A stretch of DNA of 64,000 bases from the NCBI GenBank assembly GCA_942493035.1, contig OW818666.1:3596001-3660000 (forward strand), given 5' to 3'. A program made the position numbers and the translations under genes. The DNA comes from WRGT01 sp942493035. GTDB lineage: Bacteria; Spirochaetota; UBA4802; UBA5550. The notes below the pieces were generated by a model. The model was not told where the DNA came from and ran no database searches. It saw only the letters and a program-made list of their open reading frames with translations. Of this stretch, positions 1 to 8,525 are shown one piece after another (position 1 is the stretch's first letter; each line of letters begins with the position of its first letter).

Positions 1-990
1 GATCTGTGAAACTCCCAGATGCATCAGTTCAGTTCTCATTGCCGCATTTTCCCGTGTTGAAAGAATAATTCCGGTATACGGTACTGAACATCTGAGAACT
101 GCTACTATCTTTTTAAAATCTCTGTTGGATACCGGATGAGGAACAGTTTCGGCACATGGAGCATTCTTCGCAAACTCAATTCTCGGAACTGAAATAGTAT
201 GAGGCCCCACTCCGAATTTTTCATCGAGATGTTTCGCGTGCATGAGAAGCCCCAGCGTTTCAAATTTATAATCATAAAGTCCGAAGAGTGCCCCTATCCC
301 TACATCGTGCATCCCGTTCTCTAGCGCTCTGTCCATTACATTTAGACGCCAGTGATAGTCTCTCTTTCTGCCCGATGGATGAATCCTATCATAGGTTTCC
401 CTGTGATAGGTCTCCTGAAACACTATGTACGTTCCTATCTGCATGCCGTTCAGTCTTTGAAACTCTTCCGGTGTCAGAGGTGCAACTTCAATATTGATAC
501 GCCTTATCGAGCTGCCTTTAGAATCGGTAACAGAATATGCAGCTTCAACACACTTCATAAAATATTCAAAAGAGGATTCAGTCGGGTGTTCACCCATAAG
601 CATTAGTATTCTTTTATGCCCCTGCTCAAGAAGGAGTTTTACTTCGTCTTTGACTTCATCAATGGTAAGACATTTTCTTTCGATGTCTTTATTATCAATT
701 CTGAATCCGCAGTAGAGGCAGTTATTGGTGCAGTAATTAGAAACATAAAGAGGGGCGAAAAGAACCATCCTGTTTCCGTAGATCGTCTGTTTAATTTTAA
801 ACGCAGTGTTGAACAGCATTTCAAGCTGATCGTCTTCATCAATATTTAAGAGGATTGAAGCATCTTCCGGAGAGAGTCCCTTAAGCTGCTCTGCTTTTAG
901 AAGAATATTCTGAACTTCCGGAATCGAAGGCTTTGAATTGTTTTTTAAAAGAGAGTCTATTTTATATTCATCTATAAATGCAGAGTGCAT
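1..990 (-). CDS. hydG: [FeFe]-hydrogenase maturase HydG, truncated by the window edge
   Basis: Radical SAM tyrosine lyase that makes the CO and CN ligands of the [FeFe]-hydrogenase H-cluster in the cytoplasm. The frame is open from an ATG at 990 to base 1 (330 codons); the family is about 470 residues, so the C-terminal auxiliary-cluster part is missing. The radical SAM motif is CTNNCLYC (C87, C91, C94). Other HydG-typical blocks are YGNRMVLFAPLYVSNYC, the FQETYHRETYDRIHPSGRKRDYHWR region, GIGALFGLYDYKFE and GVGPHTISVPR. These separate it from the related thiazole enzyme ThiH. A GGAG box lies at 998-1001. It implies that an [FeFe] hydrogenase is encoded elsewhere. Same strand as the response regulator at 1117-1473. 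Confidence 0.93.
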   Translation of the reverse strand, partial: MHSAFIDEYKIDSLLKNNSKPSIPEVQNILLKAEQLKGLSPEDASILLNIDEDDQLEMLFNTAFKIKQTIYGNRMVLFAPLYVSNYCTNNCLYCGFRIDNKDIERKCLTIDEVKDEVKLLLEQGHKRILMLMGEHPTESSFEYFMKCVEAAYSVTDSKGSSIRRINIEVAPLTPEEFQRLNGMQIGTYIVFQETYHRETYDRIHPSGRKRDYHWRLNVMDRALENGMHDVGIGALFGLYDYKFETLGLLMHAKHLDEKFGVGPHTISVPRIEFAKNAPCAETVPHPVSNRDFKKIVAVLRCSVPYTGIILSTRENAAMRTELMHLGVSQI

Positions 991-1116
991 TTTATTACTC
1001 CATGAAATTCAATGTTATACAGCAGATATTGCAGTATATTAGGCTAACTCTCTCCTTTTTTGTTTATTTTTTTTATACTTAACAATTCTAACTGTTACAG
1101 CTGATTGCTCAAATTT

Positions 1117-1473
1117 TCAATTAACCAGTCCCATAAGTTCATCGGGTGTGATGGGTTTTGACATCGCGCCATTAAAACCCATTTCATGAATTTCAGGTAT
1201 ATCCACAGCCTCATGTCCAACTGCACTTATCAGATATATTTTTACATCCTTATCAGTTTCACGGATTTTTTTACAGACAGTTACCCCTGAATCAAATTTT
1301 TCCATCATAAGATCAAGAAATACTATATCAGGATTAAATTCATAAAATTTAATAAGCGCCTCTTCACCGCTTGCAGCGGTTATAACATCATGCCCTCTGC
1401 TTTTCAGAATAATAAGCATAGAAGCTATAATATCATAATCATCATCCGCAACCAGTATCTTCCGCTTATTCAT
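1117..1473 (-). CDS. Single-domain response regulator (CheY-like receiver)
   Basis: Stand-alone receiver domain of 118 residues with no output domain. The acidic triad D10-D12, phosphoacceptor D54 in FLDLMME, a Ser in LISAVG and the conserved Lys in MSKPI are all present. It lies upstream of hydG on the same strand and downstream of the PAS protein at 1631-2335, so a three-gene signalling/maturation unit is plausible. It is clearly paralogous to the receiver at 8067-8438: both share the DxMMExxDxG stretch and the GFNGA-x-x-KP ending. It probably relays phosphorylation from an unseen histidine kinase. The target is unknown. Confidence 0.9.
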   Translation of the reverse strand: MNKRKILVADDDYDIIASMLIILKSRGHDVITAASGEEALIKFYEFNPDIVFLDLMMEKFDSGVTVCKKIRETDKDVKIYLISAVGHEAVDIPEIHEMGFNGAMSKPITPDELMGLVN

Positions 1474-1540
1474 ATATAATCTCCAATAATAACCATGTAA
1501 AATCTACGATTTCAATAAATCTTGAACTATCACAACACAG

Positions 1541-1605
1541 CCGGCCCCCTAAATCCCCCGGAGGGGGACTTCTGTAGTCCCCCTCCGGGGGATTTAGGGG
1601 GCCGG
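1541..1605. repeat. Perfect 30-bp inverted repeat, 5-nt loop
   Basis: The left arm at 1541-1570 and the right arm at 1576-1605 are exact reverse complements around the loop tctgt. The arms carry CCCCCTAAATCCCCC-type sequence and a nested CCCCCGGAGGGGG palindrome. It lies between two minus-strand genes (1631-2335 and 1117-1473). There is no T-run on the minus strand, so it is not a classic terminator. It resembles dispersed intergenic palindromes seen in many genomes. Confidence 0.9.
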
Positions 1606-1630
1606 ACAGTTTTATGTAAAGATTTTATTC

Positions 1631-2335
1631 CTACTCCAGATGCTTTTCAAGCCGCATATTATTAAACTTCATACATAATAAAAATTCATTAAGATCAATT
1701 ATGTATTTTGCTATTTTAAAATTTATTCTTTTTACATATTCACTGCGATTAAAAAAGCCGGAGTCGCTCATAAGCGCCCTATCTATCTGCCTCTTCGCCG
1801 CTTCGGAAAAATTCAGATTATAAAAATTCATAAAAGATTCTTTATTTGAATAGATTTCAAATTCAGTTTTGGCATTTACTATTTCATTCAGAAACAGAAC
1901 TTCTTTTAATGAAAAGAATGAAAGATTCTTCCTTAATTCAAAAATTTTATTTCCGGTAACTATCTCTATGTTAACTGTAACATAACGGACAATATCATCA
2001 TCGAGTATCGGAGTCATCAGCCCTTCGAGAATTTCATCCCGATTAATATCAACAAAACGCTTTTTACACTTTTCGGCTACACAGTCAGTAAACGTTTTAA
2101 CCCGTCCCTCTAAAATTATTTCACCCCAGTTCCCTGTCATAATAAGATCAGAGTATGTCATCCCTTCAATTTTACCCTTCAAATCAGGACGTTTTCTATT
2201 CAGGTCATCAATAACAAATTTTCTCAACGCCTCATTGGCAGCCAATATCTTACCACCCGGGCTCAGTATAATATATAAACTGTCAAGAGTATCCAGAAAC
2301 TGCTGGTAATTTAAAATTGTAATCAGATCTTTCAA
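1631..2335 (-). CDS. PAS-domain protein of unknown output
   Basis: A 234-residue protein whose N-terminal half looks like a PAS sensor fold (about residues 12-120, with the LYIILSPGGKILAANEALRKF-like start typical of PAS). The C-terminal 100 residues (FSLKEVLFLNEIVNAKTEFEIY onward) are mostly helical in character and I recognise no kinase, GGDEF or HTH domain. The start is TTG at 2335 without a convincing Shine-Dalgarno, so the true start may differ. It sits upstream of a receiver protein and hydG on the same strand, which suggests a sensory role linked to hydrogenase expression. That link is inference from position. Confidence 0.6.
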   Translation of the reverse strand: MKDLITILNYQQFLDTLDSLYIILSPGGKILAANEALRKFVIDDLNRKRPDLKGKIEGMTYSDLIMTGNWGEIILEGRVKTFTDCVAEKCKKRFVDINRDEILEGLMTPILDDDIVRYVTVNIEIVTGNKIFELRKNLSFFSLKEVLFLNEIVNAKTEFEIYSNKESFMNFYNLNFSEAAKRQIDRALMSDSGFFNRSEYVKRINFKIAKYIIDLNEFLLCMKFNNMRLEKHLE

Positions 2336-2427
2336 AATAGTTTACCATTATAAAATTAAATTTTGCTAAAAACTCTGAATATTGATTTAACTTTGTGAGT
2401 ATTGTGTTATTATTATGAAGTCAAGTC

Positions 2428-2543
2428 AGTAATTATTCCTGGATATACTTTTTAGTGTAAAAACAAACTTTATTATCTCCGCCGCCTTCGGCGGCGGGGA
2501 TAATAAAGTTTGTTTACTTTAGAAAAGTTAAGAAATAAATACT
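2428..2543. repeat. MITE-like hairpin element, copy 1
   Basis: About 116 bp with ends AGTAATTATTCCT and the inverse of AGTATTTATTTCT, long AT-rich inverted arms, and a GC core GCCGCC-TTCG-GCGGC at about 2480-2496. The inner arms (AAACTTTATTATC and GATAATAAAGTTT) pair perfectly. The same element recurs at 9547, 39611, 50762 and 63154. No protein is encoded, as expected of a non-autonomous element. Confidence 0.85.
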
Positions 2544-3012
2544 GAAGTCAAGTATAATTTCAATTTCATATATTACAATAATTAGTACATAATATAAATA
2601 AAATTGATGTTACAAGTTTCTACTGCAGTTCTGATAAAACTCAAACTATCATAACAGATTTGTGATTTAAGAATAACAGATATGTTACAGAGTTATAACA
2701 ATCCATGTTTATTGAATTTTTTTTAAGAGTTGATGAGAATTTATCCCGCTATAAAGATCTCTCAGAAAAATAATTTAACGGGCGCTGCTTTTTTTATTAA
2801 AGATGATACCGGTTTATCATTTTTACAATAATCAGCAGGTCCCGATAACAGCAGTGAGTCCGGTGTGTACTCTCTGCTATGTCTGATAAAATTCCTTTAA
2901 AGTTAATCTTACAGCACTCCTGTACAAATTATAGATCAGGGAATACCTCAATCTCTGTGGCCTATATATGTAATATGACTGCTGAAATTAAAAAATTAAA
3001 AAAGGGGGGCTC
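2544..3012. other. Divergent intergenic region upstream of the hox operon
   Basis: AT-rich stretch between the minus-strand PAS gene and hoxF. It must hold the hox promoter, but I found no convincing TTGACA/TATAAT pair or -24/-12 sigma-54 box. Directly before hoxF is a strong GGGGGG Shine-Dalgarno at about 3004-3009. No gene or RNA is recognised. Confidence 0.5.
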
Positions 3013-4833
3013 ATGGGTAATATCTCGGAAGTAGTTAAAAAATGCGCAAATAATTACCAGAAAGACCCGACTAAAATGCTTGATGTCATCAGAGACGTCC
3101 AGGCTGAACTAGGTCAGGTAACAAACGATGCTATCTCAGAAATCGCAAAAGAGATGAATGTCTCTTCTATCGATGTGGAGGGTGTTGTAACATTCTACCA
3201 TTTCTTTTCAAAAGAGCCGGTCGGCAAGTATGCAGTCTATCTGAACAATAGTGCTGTAGCTGTAATGAAGGGATGCTATGACATCGCTAAAGTATTCGAA
3301 AAAGAGGCTGGATGCAGATTCGGAGAGGTTTCATCAGACGGTAGAATAGGTCTTCACTACACTGCTGATATTGGAATGAATGATCAGGAACCTTCTGCAA
3401 TTATAAACGATGTGATATTTACAAATCTGACTGCAGATAAAGTTAAAACTATCATTGCAGATATGAAATCAGGAAAAAATATCCAGGACACAGTAAAAGA
3501 ATTCGGTGACGGTAAAAACCAGGATGCGCTTATAAAAGCCATGGTTAATAACAACATCCAGAAAAAGGGTGCCGTACTTCTGGCGGCCTTCGAACCGGGC
3601 ACTGCCCTTAAAAAAGCTGTTACCATGACTCCCGAAGCAGTAATTGAAGAGATGAAAATCTCTAACCTCAGAGGACGCGGCGGTGCCGGTTTCCCTACAG
3701 GTATGAAGTGGGATTACACAAGACAGTCAGCCGGTGATAAAAAGTATATAGTATGTAACGGTGATGAAGGTGAGCCGGGAACATTTAAAGATAGAGTCCT
3801 GTTTACTGAAAGAGCTGAAATGCTTTTTGAGGGAATGGCTATCGGCGGCTATGCAATCGGAGCTGACGAAGGGCTTCTCTACCTCAGAGGCGAGTACATG
3901 TACCTCAAAAAATACCTTGAAAATGTACTCGAAACGATGAGAAAAGCCGGTACTCTCGGAAAAAATGCAGGCGGAAAAAACGGATTTAATTTTGACATAA
4001 AAATTCAGATGGGTGCAGGCGCTTATATCTGCGGTGAAGAATCAGCCCTTATTGAATCAGCAGAAGGAAAAAGAGGGGAGCCGAGAAACAGACCTCCGTT
4101 CCCTGCGCAGAGAGGTTTTATGGGTAAACCAACCTCTGTCAATAACGTGGAGAGTTTCTGTTCTGCAGCCAGAATTATGCTCGAAGGTGGCGCCTGGTTT
4201 GCAAAAATGGGAACTGCTCAGTCTAAAGGAACAAAACTTCTAAGCGTTTCAGGAGACTGTAAAAAACCGGGTATATATGAAGTTGAATTCGGTACAACAG
4301 TTCAGACTCTTCTCGAAGAGTGCGACGGAAGAACTGCCCAGGCTGTTCAGGTTGGCGGCCCATCAGGAGTATGTATAGACAAATCTAAATACGGCAACAG
4401 AATATGCTTTGATGATCTGGCAACCGGCGGATCAGTAATCGTAATCGGACCGGACAGAGACATTCTTGAAGTTGTCCATAATTTTATGGAGTTCTTCGAA
4501 GAGGAATCATGCGGATGGTGCACACCCTGTCGTGTTGGTAATCAGCTCCTCCTTCACAAACTTGAAAAAGTAATGCATGGTCATGGAACTGAGTCTGATC
4601 TTCAGGAGATGGAAAAATGGTGTGGTACTGTTAAAAGCATGAGCCGTTGCGGTCTTGGACAGACCTCTCCGAATCCTATTCAGTCAACACTGAAAAACTT
4701 CAGAGGATTGTACGAAGCTAAGATTCAGAAAGGTAAAGAGTTTGTTACTGAATTTGATCTGGCTGCTGCGGTTAAAGAATCATGTGCTGCTGCGGGGAGA
4801 AAACCAAATTTAGAAGGTCATGAGGGTCACTAA
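3013..4833 (+). CDS. hoxF: NAD(P)-reducing hydrogenase diaphorase subunit HoxF (NuoE-NuoF fusion)
   Basis: Flavin subunit of a bidirectional [NiFe] hydrogenase; it exchanges electrons with NAD(P)(H). Residues 1 to about 160 resemble NuoE, and about 190-590 are NuoF-like. In the NuoF part GRGGAGFPTGMKW and NGDEGEPGTFKDR form the FMN/NADH site, AGAYICGEESALIES is conserved, and ESCGWCTPCRVG plus the later SRCGLG Cys ligate a [4Fe-4S] cluster. The NuoE-like part lacks the four cysteines of the N1a [2Fe-2S] site: the usual first pair region reads LNNSAVAV and the second reads YTADIGM. It heads the operon hoxF-U-Y-H-W with a strong GGGGGG ribosome site. About 606 residues fits HoxF. Confidence 0.93.
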   Translation: MGNISEVVKKCANNYQKDPTKMLDVIRDVQAELGQVTNDAISEIAKEMNVSSIDVEGVVTFYHFFSKEPVGKYAVYLNNSAVAVMKGCYDIAKVFEKEAGCRFGEVSSDGRIGLHYTADIGMNDQEPSAIINDVIFTNLTADKVKTIIADMKSGKNIQDTVKEFGDGKNQDALIKAMVNNNIQKKGAVLLAAFEPGTALKKAVTMTPEAVIEEMKISNLRGRGGAGFPTGMKWDYTRQSAGDKKYIVCNGDEGEPGTFKDRVLFTERAEMLFEGMAIGGYAIGADEGLLYLRGEYMYLKKYLENVLETMRKAGTLGKNAGGKNGFNFDIKIQMGAGAYICGEESALIESAEGKRGEPRNRPPFPAQRGFMGKPTSVNNVESFCSAARIMLEGGAWFAKMGTAQSKGTKLLSVSGDCKKPGIYEVEFGTTVQTLLEECDGRTAQAVQVGGPSGVCIDKSKYGNRICFDDLATGGSVIVIGPDRDILEVVHNFMEFFEEESCGWCTPCRVGNQLLLHKLEKVMHGHGTESDLQEMEKWCGTVKSMSRCGLGQTSPNPIQSTLKNFRGLYEAKIQKGKEFVTEFDLAAAVKESCAAAGRKPNLEGHEGH

Positions 4834-4834
4834 A

Positions 4835-5527
4835 ATGAGCGATATAAAATTTACTATAGATGGAAAAGAGTGTACTGCAAAATCAGGCCAGACAATTGTT
4901 GAAGCTGCAAAAGCCAACCGTGTATACATTCCGGTTCTCTGCCATTTTGAGGGGCTTAAACCAGCAGGAACATGCCGAATCTGTACAGTAAAAGTCGGCG
5001 GAAGATTTATGGCTGCGTGTACAACACCAGTAGCAGATGGGATGAATGTTGAAAACAACACACCAGCTATCGAGGATATGAGAAAAGAGATTATCGAAAT
5101 GCTTTTTGTTGAAGGGAACCACATGTGTCCTACATGCGAAAAGAGCGGTAACTGCGAACTTCAGGCTCTCGGATACAGATACAAAATGATGGTTCCAAGA
5201 TTTCCATATCTATGGCCCGAAAGATCTGTTATTGCCGATGCTCCTAAAATATATCTCGATAGAAACAGATGCGTCCAGTGCCTCAGATGCGTAAGAGATG
5301 TTGTGACTGCTGACGGAAAACATGTATTCGGCGTTACAATGCGAGGCGGGAAAACTCTTATCAGCATCGATAAAGAACTCGCTGCAAAATTAACTGAAGA
5401 AGAAGCTCTCAAAGCAATGAACCAGTGCCCTGTTGGATGTATCCTTCGAAAAGAGATCGGATTCAAAATACCAATCGGTCAGAGAAAATATGATACTAAA
5501 CCTATCGGCAGTGAAATCGAAGGTTAA
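4835..5527 (+). CDS. hoxU: Hydrogenase diaphorase iron-sulfur subunit HoxU
   Basis: Electron-relay subunit (NuoG N-terminal homologue) between HoxF and the hydrogenase dimer. The 230-residue product has a plant-type [2Fe-2S] site (VLC, AGTCRIC, AAC), a His-containing [4Fe-4S] site (HMCPTC with x5-C) and a C-terminal [4Fe-4S] site (RCVQCLRC with a later CPVGC). I chose ATG 4835, one base after the hoxF stop, because GAGGGT lies at 4822-4827. An upstream in-frame ATG at 4820 sits inside hoxF and has no better site. The tight spacing implies translational coupling with hoxF. Confidence 0.93.
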   Translation: MSDIKFTIDGKECTAKSGQTIVEAAKANRVYIPVLCHFEGLKPAGTCRICTVKVGGRFMAACTTPVADGMNVENNTPAIEDMRKEIIEMLFVEGNHMCPTCEKSGNCELQALGYRYKMMVPRFPYLWPERSVIADAPKIYLDRNRCVQCLRCVRDVVTADGKHVFGVTMRGGKTLISIDKELAAKLTEEEALKAMNQCPVGCILRKEIGFKIPIGQRKYDTKPIGSEIEG

Positions 5528-5556
5528 AATGCGATTAGAAAACCTGGAGGCAAATT

Positions 5557-6105
5557 ATGAGTAAACCGGTTGTGGCCACAGCGTCACTTGCAGGATGTTT
5601 CGGATGCCATATGTCGTTACTCGACATAGATGACAGAATATTAACACTTATCGATCTGGTTGAATTCAACAAATCACCGATTGATGATATAAAGACTTTT
5701 ACCAAGCAGTGCGATATAGGAATTATCGAGGGCGGATGCTGCAACAGCGAGAATGTGGAAAACTTACTTGCATTCCGTAAAAACTGTAAAATTCTCATCT
5801 CTCTTGGAGAGTGTGCTATTATGGGTGGTCTCCCTGCGATGAGAAACGGTCTTTCTATTAAAGATTGTCTTGAAGAGGCATATCTTGACGGACCGACAGT
5901 AGATACAAACACTAAAAAAATCATCCCTAACGATGAAGAGCTGCCGATGATTCTCGATAGAGTTTACCCCTGTCATGAAATCGTTAAGATCGACTACTTC
6001 ATTCCGGGATGTGCACCAAGAGCTGATCTGATATGGGAGGCACTTGTAGCGCTTGTAACAGGCAACGAGATGAAGATGCCATATGAAGTATTAAAGTTTG
6101 ATTAA
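5557..6105 (+). CDS. hoxY: [NiFe] hydrogenase small subunit HoxY
   Basis: Small subunit carrying the proximal [4Fe-4S] cluster next to the Ni-Fe site. The 182-residue length suits the short HoxY type, which has only the proximal cluster. Ligand cysteines are C14 and C17 (AGCFGCH), the Cys of LGECAIMGG and the Cys of PGCAPRAD. No Tat signal is present, so the enzyme is cytoplasmic. A GGAGG ribosome site precedes ATG 5557. It lies 29 bases after hoxU and 12 bases before the hoxH start. Confidence 0.94.
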   Translation: MSKPVVATASLAGCFGCHMSLLDIDDRILTLIDLVEFNKSPIDDIKTFTKQCDIGIIEGGCCNSENVENLLAFRKNCKILISLGECAIMGGLPAMRNGLSIKDCLEEAYLDGPTVDTNTKKIIPNDEELPMILDRVYPCHEIVKIDYFIPGCAPRADLIWEALVALVTGNEMKMPYEVLKFD

Positions 6106-6117
6106 TTGGAGCCTAAC

Positions 6118-7569
6118 ATGGGAAGAAAAATAACAATAGAACCTGTAACACGGGTTGAAGGACACGGAAAAGTTACAATTCAGATAGATGATTCGAATAA
6201 CGTTTCACAGACAAGACTTCACATAGTTGAGTTCAGAGGATTCGAAAAATTTTGTCAGGGACGTCCTTACTGGGAGGTTCCGGTACTGGTGCAGCGTCTC
6301 TGCGGAATATGCCCTGTGAGCCATCACCTGGCAGCGGCAAAAGCTCTCGACGTAATCGTAGGAGCGGGTACAGGGGAGGGACTTACTCCCGTTGGTGAAA
6401 AGATGAGAAGACTCATGCACCACGGACAGATGTTCCAGTCTCATGCTCTTCACTTCTTTCATCTGGCATCACCTGACCTTCTCTTCGGTGCGGATGGAGA
6501 TCCTGCGATAAGAAACGTTATTGGTGTTGCACTTGAGCATAAAGACCTTGCTGTACAGGGTGTAATGATGCGTAAATACGGCCAGGAGATAATCGCTGCG
6601 ACTGCAGGGAAGAAAGTTCACGGTACAGGCGCAATCCCCGGCGGTATAAACAAGAATCTTTCAATAGCTGAGAGAGACACTTTCCTTAAGGGTGCTGATC
6701 CTCTTAATATTGACAAGATGATTGCATGGGCACAAGGTGCACTCGATTTCTTTAAGGGATATTACGCAGCAAATAAAGATTTTATCGATAACTTTGCGGT
6801 TTTCCCTTCAGCTCATTTAAGTTTAGTCCGAAAAGACGGAGCAATGGATCTCTACCATGGTGTACTCCGTGCTGTTGATGCCGATGGAAAGAGAATACTT
6901 AATGATGTAGACTGTCAGGATTATCATAAAGTAATAACAGAGGAAGTTAAGAACTGGAGCTACATGAAGTTCCCGTATCTCAGACATCTTGGACCGGAGA
7001 ATGGATGGTACACAGTTGGACCGCTTGCCCGTCTTAATGTGTGCGAGTTTATTCCTACTCCTCTTGCTCAGAAGGAATTTGAGATCTACAAGGCTCTTAC
7101 AAACGGCAAGCCTAATCACAGTTCAATGCATATGCACTATGCAAGATTGATTGAGCTTCTTCATTCTGCCGAGGTCATTAAAGATCTGCTGAATGATCCG
7201 GATCTTCAGAAAGATAACCTCACTACCAAAGGGACTAAAGGTAATGAAGGTGTCGGTATTATTGAAGCTCCCCGTGGAACTCTTTTCCACCACTACAGAA
7301 TCAATGATAATGACCAGATAGAGATGGCTAACCTAATTGTATCCACAACGAACAATAATGAGCCGATGAACAGAGCGGTAAATTATGTTGCCAAGGGTGC
7401 GTTTAACGGCAAGACAGAAGTAACAGAAGGGATGATGAACAGAGTTGAAATGGCAATCAGAGCTTATGATCCATGTCTAAGCTGTGCAACACATGCACTT
7501 GGACAGATGCCTCTTGAAATTACTATGGTTGACTCCAACGATACTGTTCTTGATAAAAGAAGGAAATAA
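6118..7569 (+). CDS. hoxH: [NiFe] hydrogenase large subunit HoxH
   Basis: Catalytic subunit holding the Ni-Fe centre for reversible H2 oxidation. The N-terminal L1 motif RLCGICPVSHH and the C-terminal L2 motif DPCLSCATH supply the four Ni ligands. RVEGHGK near the start is also typical. The 24 residues after the L2 His are the peptide normally removed by the specific protease encoded next door. ATG 6118 is preferred to the in-frame TTG at 6106 because TTGGAG at 6106-6111 serves as its ribosome site. The product is 483 residues. With HoxFUY it resembles group 3 (cytoplasmic bidirectional, NAD(P)-linked) hydrogenases. Confidence 0.95.
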   Translation: MGRKITIEPVTRVEGHGKVTIQIDDSNNVSQTRLHIVEFRGFEKFCQGRPYWEVPVLVQRLCGICPVSHHLAAAKALDVIVGAGTGEGLTPVGEKMRRLMHHGQMFQSHALHFFHLASPDLLFGADGDPAIRNVIGVALEHKDLAVQGVMMRKYGQEIIAATAGKKVHGTGAIPGGINKNLSIAERDTFLKGADPLNIDKMIAWAQGALDFFKGYYAANKDFIDNFAVFPSAHLSLVRKDGAMDLYHGVLRAVDADGKRILNDVDCQDYHKVITEEVKNWSYMKFPYLRHLGPENGWYTVGPLARLNVCEFIPTPLAQKEFEIYKALTNGKPNHSSMHMHYARLIELLHSAEVIKDLLNDPDLQKDNLTTKGTKGNEGVGIIEAPRGTLFHHYRINDNDQIEMANLIVSTTNNNEPMNRAVNYVAKGAFNGKTEVTEGMMNRVEMAIRAYDPCLSCATHALGQMPLEITMVDSNDTVLDKRRK

Positions 7570-7574
7570 ATCTC

Positions 7575-8051
7575 TTGGAAGATAAAAAATTATTCATATA
7601 TGGTTTTGGAAACCCCGGCCGTCAGGATGACGGCATGGGGCCTGCCATCATCGACAGACTTGAAAGTGATAAAATTCAGGGGATAGTCATCGACAGTAAT
7701 TATCAGATGAATGTTGAAGATGCATACAACATATCGGGATGTGATACGGTAATATTTGTCGATGCATCAATCGATGCAGCAGAACCATTCTCTTTCTATA
7801 AGATTGAACCTTCATCTGAAATAACATTTACCACCCATACGATGGCTCCGGAATCAATCATTGCTCTGTGCAAAGATCTTTATGATAAGGATATGGAAGC
7901 ATATGTAATGGCCATAAAGGGTTACGAGTGGGAATTTATTGAAGGATTTACCCCGAAAGCAGATGATAATTTTAATGAGGCATACTCTTTTCTTTTAAAA
8001 AAAATTGAAGAGCTGCTTCCCGGTCTCGCTCCGGCGGGACAGAAAATATAA
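7575..8051 (+). CDS. hoxW: Hydrogenase maturation protease (HoxW/HycI type)
   Basis: Endopeptidase that clips the C-terminal peptide of HoxH once Ni is inserted. The 158-residue protein begins with the family signature YGFGNPGRQDDGMGP, including the Ni-sensing Asp of the DD pair; the second ligand region VIFVDAS is present. It uses a TTG start at 7575, six bases after the hoxH stop, with AGGA at 7561-7564 inside the hoxH end. The HypA-F nickel and cyanide maturases are not in this window. Being last of the hox genes before the receiver, it is surely co-transcribed. Confidence 0.88.
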   Translation: MEDKKLFIYGFGNPGRQDDGMGPAIIDRLESDKIQGIVIDSNYQMNVEDAYNISGCDTVIFVDASIDAAEPFSFYKIEPSSEITFTTHTMAPESIIALCKDLYDKDMEAYVMAIKGYEWEFIEGFTPKADDNFNEAYSFLLKKIEELLPGLAPAGQKI

Positions 8052-8066
8052 TTTAAGGAGGTCCGC

Positions 8067-8438
8067 ATGTCCAACATGAAGATACTTGTAATAGATGATG
8101 ATCCGGATATTCTGGATTCTATAACTACAGTTTTAAAATCTGAAAACTTTACCGTTATCACAGCATATGACGGAGCAGAGGGTTTAGAAAAATTTAAAAG
8201 CGAAAAACCGGCTCTGGTTATATGTGATATGATGATGGAAAGAGTTGATGCCGGGTCTAAGGTTGCAGAAGCAATCCGGAAGGATGATAAAGTGACTCCG
8301 CTTTATCTGCTTAGCTCAATAGGTGATGCAACATATTCTACTGTTGAAATCGGCAAACTTGGATTCAATGGTGCACTGCAGAAACCGGTAGATCCAAAAG
8401 TTCTGATTTCTGAAATCAGACAGGCTCTAAAGCTATAA
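8067..8438 (+). CDS. Single-domain response regulator at the end of the hox operon
   Basis: Receiver domain of 123 residues, no output domain. Acidic residues D10-D12, phosphoacceptor D54 in VICDMMME, Ser pair in LLSSIG and Lys in LQKPVD are intact. A strong AAGGAGG site at about 8055-8061 and 15-base spacing from hoxW place it in the hox operon, and the terminator at 8474-8505 closes the unit. It is a paralogue of the receiver next to hydG (1117-1473). Its presence suggests that hydrogenase output feeds, or is fed by, phosphorelay signalling. The partner kinase is not identified here. Confidence 0.9.
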   Translation: MSNMKILVIDDDPDILDSITTVLKSENFTVITAYDGAEGLEKFKSEKPALVICDMMMERVDAGSKVAEAIRKDDKVTPLYLLSSIGDATYSTVEIGKLGFNGALQKPVDPKVLISEIRQALKL

Positions 8439-8473
8439 TAACTCCAACAAATTTATAGGTATTTACACGGCTT

Positions 8474-8505
8474 AAGCTGTTCCCGCAAGGGAACAGCTTT
8501 TTTTT
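8474..8505 (+). terminator. Rho-independent terminator of the hox operon
   Basis: An 11-bp perfect stem, AAGCTGTTCCC (8474-8484) with GGGAACAGCTT (8489-8499), has a GCAA tetraloop and runs directly into eight T residues. It lies 35 bases after the receiver gene stop. It ends the plus-strand operon before the convergent gene at 8526-9455. Confidence 0.95.
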
Positions 8506-8525
8506 GTAATAAATACTTATAATTA

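Noticed and set aside
3013..8438. The hox cluster as part of respiratory complex I
   Set aside because: No NuoD/NuoB-quinone subunits or membrane subunits are present, and HoxH has intact Ni-binding L1 and L2 motifs.
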